This document shows positions 7,511 to 14,764 of a DNA stretch of 40,562 nucleotides, one piece after another. Position numbers and translations under genes: made by a program. Positions within the stretch are counted from its first letter, which is position 1. The number at the start of each line of letters is the position of its first letter. Origin of the DNA: a virus; IMG/VR virus record IMGVR_UViG_3300045303_000331, positions 1 through 40,562 of that record. The stretch is one strand, 5' to 3'. Below the pieces are notes generated by a model. It was given only the letters and a program-made list of their open reading frames with translations, had not been told where the DNA came from and did not search any database.

Positions 7511-8202
7511 GACGCCGCTTCCTCCGCCCCGGTGGCCTCGAAGCCGCGGGAGAGGGCGCCGAGGGCCTGCGTGATCTCCTGGTCGAGCAGCTCGTGCACG
7601 GCCGCGGGCACCGTCTCGGCCGCCAGCACGTTCGAGAGCCGCGACGGAATGCCGTAGAGCGAGTCCCGGATCTCGCGCGCGACGTCGCCGAGCAGCCGGT
7701 GCACCTCGTCGCGCTCGAGCAGCTCGCCGGCGCGCTCGCGGTAGGAGAGCTCGGCGAGCTTGCCGGCCCACTCCTCGCGCGTGGTCTTCGCCGAGATCAG
7801 GCCCTGCCCGGGCGCCGGGGCCTGCGGCTCGTCCGCCTCTGCCGGATCCTCGGGCCTAGGTTCGGAGGGCAAACCCGGAAGCAGCCCGGCGGCGACCGCG
7901 AGCGCGCGTGGGATCGGCACGCCCGGCGAGCTGGCGCCGGCGTCGAGCGGCGCGATCGTGGGGACCGCCGCGGCTGTCGCGCCCGCGGGTGCCGCGCGCT
8001 TCCGCGGCTTGCGGCGCGCGCTGGGGCGGCGACCACCGTTGATCGGGCTCGTGCTCGCCGCCCAGGCGCGGTCGGCCGACGCAACATCGACGAGACCGTC
8101 GGCCCCCAGACGGATCCGGCCGACGGCGATCGCGTAGTGCACCGCCTGCCGCGACACGCCGCGGTGGCGCGCGTACGCCGCGGGCCTCAGCCGACGTGGC
8201 AT
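7507..8202 (-). CDS. Terminase small subunit, Nu1-like
   Basis: This 231-residue protein has an N-terminal helix-turn-helix (residues about 8-45, RHRGVSRQAVHYAIAVGRI) that would recognise the packaging site. A long Ala/Pro-rich linker follows (about 50-135). The C-terminal helical part (about 138-225) would contact the large subunit. The length and layout match Nu1-like small terminases. It is the first gene of a tight three-gene terminase set. The N-terminal domain closely resembles the small protein at 23084-23281. The ATG at 8202 has only a weak ribosome site. Confidence 0.82.
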   Translation of the reverse strand: MPRRLRPAAYARHRGVSRQAVHYAIAVGRIRLGADGLVDVASADRAWAASTSPINGGRRPSARRKPRKRAAPAGATAAAVPTIAPLDAGASSPGVPIPRALAVAAGLLPGLPSEPRPEDPAEADEPQAPAPGQGLISAKTTREEWAGKLAELSYRERAGELLERDEVHRLLGDVAREIRDSLYGIPSRLSNVLAAETVPAAVHELLDQEITQALGALSRGFEATGAEEAAS

Positions 8203-8355
8203 TGCACCACGCGGTCAAGCAGATTTCGAGTTCTCACGCTAGGCGAGCGTCGGGGTCGCCGACACCCGATTCCGAAACGCGTAGAGGGACCCAAATCTCA
8301 TTTTCATGGCATGGATCGTGGCCCAAACGCACATTCAAGTACCGTGGTGTTGCGC

Positions 8356-8721
8356 TCATGACCGCCTCGCCATCTGTTCGATCACCACCGCAGCGATCGC
8401 CTTCACCACGTCGAGCGAGAGCTCGAGGCCCTTCTGCCCCGCGATCTTCCGCACGCGCGCCCAGAGCGCCGGGCTGTTCAGCTTCGCGACCAGCTCGTGG
8501 CCCTCCCACGTGAGCCCAAGTGCGACGCAGAACACGGTGCCGTCCTGCATGTCCACGCACCTCGCCTCGATCAGGCCGTGCTGCTCGAGTAGGCGCATGT
8601 GCCCGCTCACCGTGACCTCGTCCCACCCCGTCACCTCTCGTGGGTGCAGCTGGCATGTCACACCAGGCTGAGCCTCGATCACTCCGAGGATCTGTCGCAC
8701 GCAATCCCAATCCAGCTTCAT
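8356..8721 (-). CDS. DUF2513 family winged-helix protein
   Basis: This 121-residue protein begins MKLDWDCVRQILGVIEA and has the DUF2513 layout: a two-helix start, VTVSGHMRLLEQHGLIEA as a winged helix-like segment, and LGLTWEGHELVAKL before a helical tail. Related proteins are frequent in phages and integrated elements and are presumed DNA-binding. The ATG at 8721 has a good SD (GGGAGGG). It lies between the Z-like tail gene and the small terminase, with 153 bp before the latter that may hold the packaging site or a promoter. Confidence 0.8.
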   Translation of the reverse strand: MKLDWDCVRQILGVIEAQPGVTCQLHPREVTGWDEVTVSGHMRLLEQHGLIEARCVDMQDGTVFCVALGLTWEGHELVAKLNSPALWARVRKIAGQKGLELSLDVVKAIAAVVIEQMARRS

Positions 8722-8738
8722 CGTCCCTCCCTGGTTAT

Positions 8739-9593
8739 CTACGCGGCTACCCTCAGCGCCTTGGCTGCATCGTGCTTCAGCACGTCCTCGATCTGGCGCG
8801 CGGTCTCTTCGGCGAAGAAGGTCGCGGCAGCGGTCTCGGCGGTGCGCAGGAACTCGAGGCGGCGGTCGAGCTGGAATGGCCGCTTGGTGAGCCACACCAG
8901 GCGAACCGTGCTCGAGCTGGTGCGCTGCAGCACTGCACCACCCGGATGCTTCGCGTTGAAGATCATGAACGTGCGCTGCGCACCCTTCCAGCTGATCCCC
9001 TTGTCGTGGCTCGGCAGGGCGAGGCGACCGAACTCCCCGAGCACGCCGACCCCGAGCCCCTTCCTCGAGCGGGTGTTGCGCTTGAGCTTCAGCTGGCGAC
9101 CGCCCGGCCCTCGGGACTTGAAGAACGCCTGCAGGCGCATGCGTGCGAACGTGAGCTCGGGGGTGATGGGAGCGCCTGCGGTGGGGCGTGCGGGCCCGCC
9201 CGTGCGGGGCACAGCGACGCTCTTGGCCCCAGGGGTGAACGGCCGGCGCTCGAGACCAGTCTCGAAGCCGCCGTAGAGCAGCCGGCGGAAGCTCCCGAGC
9301 TCGTCGCCGCCGCGGGGGAGGGCGCCGCCCTCGATCTCGGCGAAGGCGATCCCACGCTTCACCGACGGGAACGTCGTGATGCGCGCAGCGACGCCGCCCA
9401 CGCGCTTGTCGGTGCCGAAGAAGAACGCCTGCTTACGGATCGAGAAGACCGACCGGGCGCGGGCGAACTCGGCGAGCTGGACGCGCTTCACGGTCGCCTT
9501 CAGGGCGTTCACGCTCGCGTACGCGAAGCGCTTCGGCAGCGAGCCGGCGAAGACGTCGAGCTGCGACTGGTCCCACTTGAGCTTGATATTCAC
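8739..9593 (-). CDS. Minor tail protein Z-like (tail completion)
   Basis: This 284-residue protein starts with a GTG at 9593 that overlaps the upstream gene (GTGA). The N-terminal half resembles lambda gpZ-like tail completion proteins: PKRFAYASVNALKATVKRVQ, then ARSVFSIRKQAFFF, then ARITTFPS followed by a glycine-rich segment. The C-terminal half is basic and unfamiliar. Z-like proteins finish the tail end that joins the head. They are normally encoded among the tail genes, so its position before the terminase is atypical. The family match is by pattern and moderate. Confidence 0.55.
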   Translation of the reverse strand: MNIKLKWDQSQLDVFAGSLPKRFAYASVNALKATVKRVQLAEFARARSVFSIRKQAFFFGTDKRVGGVAARITTFPSVKRGIAFAEIEGGALPRGGDELGSFRRLLYGGFETGLERRPFTPGAKSVAVPRTGGPARPTAGAPITPELTFARMRLQAFFKSRGPGGRQLKLKRNTRSRKGLGVGVLGEFGRLALPSHDKGISWKGAQRTFMIFNAKHPGGAVLQRTSSSTVRLVWLTKRPFQLDRRLEFLRTAETAAATFFAEETARQIEDVLKHDAAKALRVAA

Positions 9594-9973
9594 GGGGCCT
9601 CCGCGGGGGCTTCGAGCGCGGCCTTTTCGGCCTGCTCTGCGCGCTCGGCCCGACGCTGCGCGACGAGGGCCGCGAGCAGCTCGTCGTGGCGCTCGGCTTC
9701 GGCGCGGACCGCGGGGTCGGCGAGCGCCCGATCGGCTGCGGCGAAGGCCGCGAACCACGTCGCGCCGGCGCCGAGAACGATCAGCGGCCGTGGCCAAGGC
9801 AGTGCCGGCGCCGTCATGTCCGAGTAGCCGACCTCGCAGTGCTTCACGTTCACCAGGCGCGCCTCGCGGGCCACGGCGATCGGGCCCAGCAGTTCCTGGG
9901 CACGCCGCTGGGCAAGCGCCAGTCCAGGGCTATCGGCCCAGATCGCTCCGGCTCTCGGCTGTCCCTTCGGCAT
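9590..9973 (-). CDS. Hypothetical protein, first gene of the packaging operon
   Basis: This 127-residue protein has a central hydrophobic stretch (PLIVLGAGATWFAAFAAAD, about 65-83) and a charged Ala/Glu-rich helical C-terminus. I do not recognise a family. The ATG at 9973 has a GGAGGG ribosome site. It is the first gene after the repeat-rich non-coding region and overlaps the Z-like gene by four bases, so its transcript probably starts within that region. Position suggests an early-packaging or head-completion protein. Confidence 0.6.
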   Translation of the reverse strand: MPKGQPRAGAIWADSPGLALAQRRAQELLGPIAVAREARLVNVKHCEVGYSDMTAPALPWPRPLIVLGAGATWFAAFAAADRALADPAVRAEAERHDELLAALVAQRRAERAEQAEKAALEAPAEAP

Positions 9974-10083
9974 CGTTCCCTCCGTTCCCTCGGGCAGCAG
10001 GTCTACACCCGGCAGCTAGGCCGTCAAGATCCCGCCCCACCGTTTCAATGAAACAACTCCGACGCTCGCGATCCCCGTCCAGT

Positions 10084-10140
10084 ACCCACCCCCCCCCTAT
10101 AAAGGCCATGGATATGGACTTTATAGGGGGGGGGCTGGGT
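10084..10140. repeat. Extended G/C-tract hairpin
   Basis: A 16-bp perfect inverted repeat, CCCCCCCCCTATAAAG (10089-10104) and its complement (10119-10134), encloses a further 4-bp CCAT/ATGG stem and a GGAT loop after one mismatch. An outer ACCCA/TGGGT pair (10084-10088 and 10136-10140) extends the stem past a one-base bulge. There is no U-tract, so it is not a standard terminator. A structured origin element or transcription roadblock is possible. Confidence 0.8.
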
Positions 10141-10155
10141 GGCGGGGGATTCGGC

Positions 10156-10383
10156 ATTCCGACACCATTCCGACAGCGGGGTGTCGGAATCGAAACGCGG
10201 CATTTGCTGGGCTTTTTCAATGTAACAAGGTTCGTGTTTAGACTTCCGCGATTCCGACACCGATTCCGACAGTGCTCTTCCGAGTGTCGGAATCGAAGCA
10301 ACGGACTGCGGCTATTGGACTTGATTCCGACACCACTCGCGCCAACTCGATTCCGACAGTGAGTGTCGGAATGGTGTCGGAAT
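10156..10383. repeat. Ten iteron-like copies of ATTCCGACA in three clusters
   Basis: Exact copies of ATTCCGACA start at 10156, 10167, 10251, 10263, 10324 and 10350. Reverse copies TGTCGGAAT start at 10182, 10285, 10364 and 10375. Each cluster has two forward copies followed by a reverse copy, the third cluster having two reverse copies. Most reverse copies extend to GTGTCGGAATCG. Such arrays next to a helicase gene are typical of iteron origins bound by an initiator, but a repressor or activator array controlling the packaging operon fits equally. Confidence 0.8.
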
Positions 10384-10408
10384 CGAATGGCACGGACCAT
10401 GCGCATGC

Positions 10409-11896
10409 TCAGGACTCCATCCCCGGGAGCTCCGGTTCGAGCTCGTCGAGGCAGTCCGGGTGGAAGTACTTCCGGTCCTTGGTCGAGCCACGGGGAACCC
10501 CGCCGACGCGCACGATCATCCGGCGCGCCTTGTGGTCCGGAACCCCGAACGCGGTCTGCACCTGCTCGAGCCTCAGCCCCTCGATCCAGGCGTCGCGCAG
10601 CAACTGGATCACCTGGTCGTCGTCGCTGGCGCGCTTCGCCGTGGGGCTGTCGACGATGTCGAAGAAGCCCGTCTGATTGCGCTTCAGGTACACGTGTGGG
10701 GGGGAGGCCCCGAAGCGCGATTTCGCCCATTCGAAGCGGATGAGCCGCTCGGTGCCGTCAAGCACTTCGTCAAGGATGAAGACGGTGTCGGCGTCATCGA
10801 CGTAGCGGCTGTCGCCCTTGATCGAGTCGAGGCTAGCGGTCGTGGTCCGGGAGGCCTTGCCGCCCATGTTGGGGGCCTTCCGCACGTGGTTCACGAACAG
10901 CATCGTCACGCCGGTGCGCTCGATGATCTCGTGCACGGCGTCGAGCCATTCGCTGGCGACCTCGGGATCTGAGGCGTCGCCCCGGCGGGTGCGGTTCAGT
11001 GGATCGGAGATGAAGAGCCGGACCGACCGCTCGCCGCACCAGTCGACGACGCGCTCGATCGTGTCCCGCTCGGTGAAGTACCAGGTGCCCTTGGGCATGC
11101 ACAGGAAGTCGATGCCGGACCCCAGCACGTCGGGGTTCAGGCCGTGCCGCAGGGCGCGGGCCTTCATCGCCTGCCAGGGCATCTCGAACTCGAGCATGGC
11201 GACGCGCTGCGGGTTGGTCTTCTGCCCGAGGAACGGCTCGCCGGCGATGATCGCGGCCGCCATCTGGATCGTCAGGAACGTCTTGCCGAGGCTCGAGTGC
11301 CCGGCGAACTGCGCGTAGCCGCCGCGGGTCAGGATGCCGTCGCCGATGATCGACTCGATGGGCTCGAACTCGGTCTGCAGCATCTCGCGCAGGGTCATGA
11401 TTTGCGTCATCCACGCCTGCCGGTCGACCGAGGTGTACTCCTCGACGATCTCGCGGACGCCCTTCCTGTGCTCCTGCAGGGCCGTTTCGATCGGGTGCGT
11501 GTGGTCGCGCGAGGCCTCGACCAGGCGAAGCCCCTGCGCGGCCGCGGCGCGCCGCACAGCCTGCTCGCGGACGATCTTGGCGAGCGGCTTGAGGTTCGCC
11601 GTGGAGCCCACCGAATCAGTAAGGCCGGCGACGAAGGACGGGCCGCCGACCTGCTCGAGGCGACCGCGGGAGCGCAGCTCCTCGCACAGCTCGATCGAGC
11701 CGGGCTCCTGCTCGCGATCGGCGAACGAGAGCAGGGCCTCGAAGATCAGGGCGTGCGCCTGGCGGTAGAAGTGCCGCACCTGGACGAGTCCGCGGACCTC
11801 ACGGATCGCCCCGGGGCTGAGCATCATCGCGCACAGGATCGCCCGCTCGGCCTCGAGGCTCTGCGCCGGCGTCTCGTCGTCGTGCTGTGTCGCCAT
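10409..11896 (-). CDS. DnaB/RepA-type replicative helicase
   Basis: This 495-residue protein begins with a DnaB-like N-terminal domain (about 10-125, SLEAERAILCAMMLSPGAI), followed by a RecA-like AAA_25/RepA-type ATPase. Walker A is GHSSLGKT (199-206), Walker B ends at D298 in RLFISDP, and a sensor-like VNHVRK follows (335-340). Residues 430-495 look like a winged-helix C-terminus. It would unwind DNA at the phage origin, and the adjacent iteron region supports that. The ATG at 11896 was chosen because the DnaB-like domain starts there; the SD is poor. No primase or helicase loader was recognised nearby. Confidence 0.85.
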   Translation of the reverse strand: MATQHDDETPAQSLEAERAILCAMMLSPGAIREVRGLVQVRHFYRQAHALIFEALLSFADREQEPGSIELCEELRSRGRLEQVGGPSFVAGLTDSVGSTANLKPLAKIVREQAVRRAAAAQGLRLVEASRDHTHPIETALQEHRKGVREIVEEYTSVDRQAWMTQIMTLREMLQTEFEPIESIIGDGILTRGGYAQFAGHSSLGKTFLTIQMAAAIIAGEPFLGQKTNPQRVAMLEFEMPWQAMKARALRHGLNPDVLGSGIDFLCMPKGTWYFTERDTIERVVDWCGERSVRLFISDPLNRTRRGDASDPEVASEWLDAVHEIIERTGVTMLFVNHVRKAPNMGGKASRTTTASLDSIKGDSRYVDDADTVFILDEVLDGTERLIRFEWAKSRFGASPPHVYLKRNQTGFFDIVDSPTAKRASDDDQVIQLLRDAWIEGLRLEQVQTAFGVPDHKARRMIVRVGGVPRGSTKDRKYFHPDCLDELEPELPGMES

Positions 11897-11918
11897 GGAG
11901 GACACGGCCTTTCGTCGC

Positions 11919-12152
11919 CTACTTGGTGGACGGCTTGATCGTGATCTCGACGGCCCCATCGAGCGGGAAGCGCTCGTCCGCGCCCTCGCCCGAGCGAACC
12001 GCGAAGGTGACCATGGTCTTCACGTTCTCGCCGCCGATCGTGTTCTCCGCCTCGATGCCGACCTTGAGGATGTCGACGCCGTCCTTGGTCTCCGACTTCG
12101 TGTTGTGCTGCACGATCCGGCCCTTCAGCGTGATGAGCGTGGGTGTGGCCAT
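11919..12152 (-). CDS. Small beta-rich hypothetical protein
   Basis: This 77-residue protein alternates short strands (TLITLKGRIVQ, VDILKVGIEAENTI, VKTMVTFAV, AVEITIKP) and could form an OB-like or other small beta barrel. No signature was recognised. The ATG at 12152 has a GGAGGG ribosome site and overlaps the nuclease gene by 28 bases. Its position before the helicase hints at a replication accessory role, without direct evidence. Confidence 0.65.
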   Translation of the reverse strand: MATPTLITLKGRIVQHNTKSETKDGVDILKVGIEAENTIGGENVKTMVTFAVRSGEGADERFPLDGAVEITIKPSTK

Positions 12153-12574
12153 GCGACCCTCCGGGCTTTGTTGTGAGCTGCGACGATCGGATCAACGTCC
12201 TCCTGCCGGCGCACCAGCAGGCAGACGAAGCCGAGCGACTCGAGGTGCGTCTTCGAGCGAACCTGCACCGGCGAGCGGCGCGCCCGGCCGGTCTTGCACT
12301 CGAGGAAAGCCATGCGGGCCTGCGGCAGCCCGCAGCACGTGCACAGGTCGAGGTAGGGGACCATCAGGTCGGCGGTCCCGGCCTGGTGCGGGTTCCGCCG
12401 CAGGACGAGCTGGCCGCCCTGCAGGAAGCGCGGGATGCCGCCGGTGTAGATCGGGACGGGTTCGAGCCCCTGGATGGCCAGGCGGACGCGTACGGCCTCC
12501 ACGAGGGCCTCGTGGGTGCGGAGCGAACCCTTGGTCAGCTTGCTCAGCTGGGCGGGCGTGATGTGCTGGGTCAT
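12125..12574 (-). CDS. VRR-NUC family nuclease
   Basis: This 149-residue protein has the PD-(D/E)xK core of VRR-NUC: GTADLMVP (D69), AFLECK (E92, K94), SPVQ (Q104) and LGFVCLLV. The family includes small stand-alone phage nucleases that act on branched DNA. A CTCCGLPQ cysteine group lies between the first acid and the ExK. The ATG at 12574 overlaps the preceding stop (ATGA). It probably helps resolve or process replication intermediates. Activity is inferred from the intact motif. Confidence 0.85.
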   Translation of the reverse strand: MTQHITPAQLSKLTKGSLRTHEALVEAVRVRLAIQGLEPVPIYTGGIPRFLQGGQLVLRRNPHQAGTADLMVPYLDLCTCCGLPQARMAFLECKTGRARRSPVQVRSKTHLESLGFVCLLVRRQEDVDPIVAAHNKARRVAWPHPRSSR

Positions 12575-12879
12575 TGGGACACCACGAGCGCCTCGCCGGC
12601 TCGGGCGAACGCCTGCGCCATTTCTAGCAGACAGGGTACGAGCTGGCCCGCTGTACCCCAACCGCCCCGCGCGTCGAACTGCCCGAAATCCTCCAGGTTG
12701 TTGAGGAGCCGGGCATGCGCGGCCGCCAACGCCTCTGCGTACTCCCGTGCAGGCTTGCCGTGCCAGTCCTTCGGATGGATGCCGAGTGCCGTGAACAGCT
12801 TGGAGTAGTTGTAGGTGGGATCCCACGAGGCGAGAGTGGAGCCGCAGTGCGAGCAGCGCGCTTCGATGTCGAAGCTCAC
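12571..12879 (-). CDS. Small zinc-finger-like hypothetical protein
   Basis: This 102-residue protein begins with a CSHCGS knuckle and has an aromatic segment (WDPTYNYSKLF) followed by a helical body. A second cysteine pair is not obvious. The GTG start overlaps the upstream stop and its own stop overlaps the VRR-NUC start. The family is unknown. Its place in a string of four-base overlaps supports that it is translated. Confidence 0.6.
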   Translation of the reverse strand: MSFDIEARCSHCGSTLASWDPTYNYSKLFTALGIHPKDWHGKPAREYAEALAAAHARLLNNLEDFGQFDARGGWGTAGQLVPCLLEMAQAFARAGEALVVSQ

Positions 12880-13148
12880 GAACGGCCACCGCTGGCGAGG
12901 ATGCGGCCCTCGTGTCCCGAACGCATCGGATGGTCCGCTCCGTAGCCAAGCGCCGCGTCAGCGATGGTCGCCCGCCCCGCATTGGCGTTCTCGCACTCCA
13001 CCAGCCACCAGCGGTCGATGTCTGAGCGGATAGCGAGCGCGCACCGAATCTCGTCTCCGTCCGGGCATTCCACGCTGCCCGACCTCCACGACCTCGACAT
13101 CTTCGGCCGCGCGTCGCCGCTCTGCACGAACAGCAGGACGCGGCTCAT
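12876..13148 (-). CDS. Hypothetical protein
   Basis: This 90-residue protein has a beta-rich start (SRVLLFVQSGD) and an aromatic core (DRWWLVECENA). Residues 35-60 contain two cysteines. I recognise no family. Both ends share four-base overlaps with neighbours in the accessory operon, which is the best evidence that it is real. Confidence 0.6.
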   Translation of the reverse strand: MSRVLLFVQSGDARPKMSRSWRSGSVECPDGDEIRCALAIRSDIDRWWLVECENANAGRATIADAALGYGADHPMRSGHEGRILASGGRS

Positions 13149-13609
13149 GGGCGGTCCCCGTCTGCCGGAATCGCGCGGATGGCGGCAGCGCACGCCCGGA
13201 CTCCCTTCAGGTAGGCATCGTGCAGGTGGCGCGCCTCGCCGCGTTCGGCGATCTGATCGCAAAGCACGGCGCACCGATCCAACGTCGCGTCCCGATGCCC
13301 GGCGCCGCCCTCGGGGCTCGGCAGCATCTCGCCGACAACGTCGGCGATCATCATCGCGATGTTCGCCACGTCGGCGCACTCGTTGACGACCGCGAGCCTC
13401 GCTGCGACGCCCTCCGGCTTGCCGCTGTCGAGCGGCCGCGCCATCTCGACCGCCTCGCACAGCTCCGCGACCTCGTGGCGCAGCATGATGGTGAGTTGCG
13501 AGCCGGCGAGCTTCTGCCAGCCCTCGCGATCGCCCTTGTGCCGGTTCAGGGCGAGCTTCCGCTCCATCGCATCCGCGAAGGCATCGACCCAAGGCCGTGT
13601 CGCGCTCAT
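13145..13609 (-). CDS. MazG-like nucleotide pyrophosphohydrolase
   Basis: This 154-residue protein has a pattern like all-alpha NTP pyrophosphatases: HEVAELCEAVEMAR (about 44-57), and ECADVANIAMMIADV (about 76-90), matching the ExxE and ExxD metal-binding motifs. Such enzymes hydrolyse (d)NTPs and, in phages, may change nucleotide or alarmone pools. The ATG at 13609 overlaps the upstream stop (ATGA). The extra N-terminal 40 residues and C-terminal tail are not recognised. Substrate unknown. Confidence 0.7.
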   Translation of the reverse strand: MSATRPWVDAFADAMERKLALNRHKGDREGWQKLAGSQLTIMLRHEVAELCEAVEMARPLDSGKPEGVAARLAVVNECADVANIAMMIADVVGEMLPSPEGGAGHRDATLDRCAVLCDQIAERGEARHLHDAYLKGVRACAAAIRAIPADGDRP

Positions 13610-13815
13610 GCCTTCCTGGCCTCCCGTTTGAAGTCCTTCGCGTGCTGGAAGCAGAACGCCCCGTCGGGCCCGTGGTGGCGCGGCCGCCGGCACTGGCTGG
13701 TGAACTCGCCGACCGAGCGCTCGGCCCGGCAGCGCTTCGGGTCCTCGGGCCATTGCTGTGCGCCGTAGCGCCGAACGCCATCAGCCTCCGGCCGTGGCAC
13801 GCGCACGAAACTCAT
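13606..13815 (-). CDS. Small Cys/His protein
   Basis: This 69-residue protein ends with C-R-R-P-x4-G-P-D-G-A-F-C-F-Q-H, a compact Cys/His arrangement like short zinc knuckles seen in phage proteins. The rest is basic and likely binds nucleic acid or protein. Four-base overlaps exist at both ends. Function unknown. Confidence 0.6.
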   Translation of the reverse strand: MSFVRVPRPEADGVRRYGAQQWPEDPKRCRAERSVGEFTSQCRRPRHHGPDGAFCFQHAKDFKREARKA

Positions 13816-14162
13816 GACGTCCTCCGCTGCTCGCCCAGCTCGAGATCGGTCTGCGCGTCCTCGTCGTGGCCGGCGCGCCGCTGCCACTCGAGGTTCAGGT
13901 CCTCGTTGTCCGCCCGGTTGCGCTTCCCGACGGTGGCGATCAGGGCGCGCAGCAGCAGGTCCCAGGGCCCGAGGTGCAGGCGGGGGAAGCCCTGCACGAG
14001 ACCGGCGCGCCACGTCTCGCGCGAGCCCCACTTCGAGAGCGTGACGTGATAGTTGCCGCGGCCGCGATCGCCGGTGCCGTCATTCCAGATCTGGGCCGTG
14101 CCCAGGTGGCGCGCCCGCGCCTTCTGGCCCTGCGGCCACAGCTCGATGCGGATGACGATCAC
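13812..14162 (-). CDS. Conserved phage hypothetical protein
   Basis: This 116-residue protein begins VIVIRIELWP with GTG at 14162 overlapping the HNH stop (GTGA). It has the order IELxPxG, ARHLGTAQIWNDGTGDRGRG, NYHVTLSKWG, then PRLHLGPWDLLLRALIA. That arrangement recurs in small proteins of Proteobacteria phages and prophages, from memory. Function is unknown. Confidence 0.65.
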   Translation of the reverse strand: MIVIRIELWPQGQKARARHLGTAQIWNDGTGDRGRGNYHVTLSKWGSRETWRAGLVQGFPRLHLGPWDLLLRALIATVGKRNRADNEDLNLEWQRRAGHDEDAQTDLELGEQRRTS

Positions 14163-14539
14163 GGCTGCCTCCCGAGATCGTCGCGCGAGATCCGCCCGGC
14201 CTTCGGCTTGCGCGCCCGCGTGGCGGCCGCGCGCTCCTGGTGGTGCGGCAGGTCGTAGAGCAAGTGACAACCTTGGCAAAAAGCAGCGAGATGCGTCGGG
14301 TCGTCGCACTTCACGCCGGCGGCGTGGTGCGCCGCGCAGGGCCCGCGCCACAGGTGCGCACTCGTCAGGATGATCGGCCAGCCCGATCGAGGGCTGGGAT
14401 CGCCGTGACGGGCCTCACAGCGCGTCTGGTGACCCCTTCCGCACTCGCCCGTGCACTCGCAGCGGCCACCCGAACGCTCCCGGACGGCGAGCGAGATCGC
14501 CTTCCAGTTCTTCGGGTAGTTCGCCGCGTCCATGGGCAT
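14159..14539 (-). CDS. HNH endonuclease-like protein
   Basis: This 126-residue protein has zinc-binding cysteines (RCECTGECG, TRCEARHG) and an HNH-type core: LTSAHLWRGP, CDDPTHLAAFCQGCHLLYD and PHHQ. The order of HL, the Asp/Asn position and CxxCH matches small HNH proteins of phages and bacteria. Two ATGs are possible; the one at 14539 has AGGAG six bases upstream. HNH proteins near terminases often assist packaging, but this one is in the accessory operon, so its role is open. Confidence 0.75.
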   Translation of the reverse strand: MPMDAANYPKNWKAISLAVRERSGGRCECTGECGRGHQTRCEARHGDPSPRSGWPIILTSAHLWRGPCAAHHAAGVKCDDPTHLAAFCQGCHLLYDLPHHQERAAATRARKPKAGRISRDDLGRQP

Positions 14540-14548
14540 CGCGTGCTC

Positions 14549-14764
14549 CTAGGCCCCGAGCCGCCAGAACTGCGGCTGCCGGGGCTTGAAGACCTTCTCG
14601 AGGAAGAGCGCCGCGGCCATGCGCGCGCCGGGCTGCGTGCGCTGGTCCCTCGAGCTCACGTGCAGCTCGGTGAAGACGGCGCCGTTGTAGTCGGGCTTCA
14701 GGCCCCTGCGGCGGTAGGCCTCCATCTGGTTCCAGGCGGCGTACAGCGAGGCGAGGTCACGCAC
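14549..14764 (-). CDS. Small hypothetical protein
   Basis: This 71-residue protein starts with a GTG at 14764 that overlaps the preceding gene by eight bases. It has a helical N-terminus (LASLYAAWNQMEAYRRR) and a basic C-terminus (KVFKPRQPQFWRLG). I recognise no family. It is followed by the HNH gene after nine bases. Confidence 0.55.
   Translation of the reverse strand: MRDLASLYAAWNQMEAYRRRGLKPDYNGAVFTELHVSSRDQRTQPGARMAAALFLEKVFKPRQPQFWRLGA

Larger units (their letters stand above)
9974..10408. other. 435-bp non-coding region with hairpin and iterons
   Basis: No convincing gene lies here. The region separates the helicase stop (10409) from the packaging operon (9973), both leftward. It holds a long G/C hairpin (10084-10140), ten copies of a 9-mer (10156-10383), and two copies of TTTCAATGWAACAA (10043-10056 and 10215-10228). 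The first of these sits in a 13-bp palindrome (GTTTCAATGAAAC, 10042-10054). It is less GC-rich in places than its neighbours. A replication origin, a late promoter with operators, or both are reasonable readings. Confidence 0.7.

Noticed and set aside
10084-10140. G/C hairpin as a rho-independent terminator
   Set aside because: It is not followed by a U-tract in either direction.
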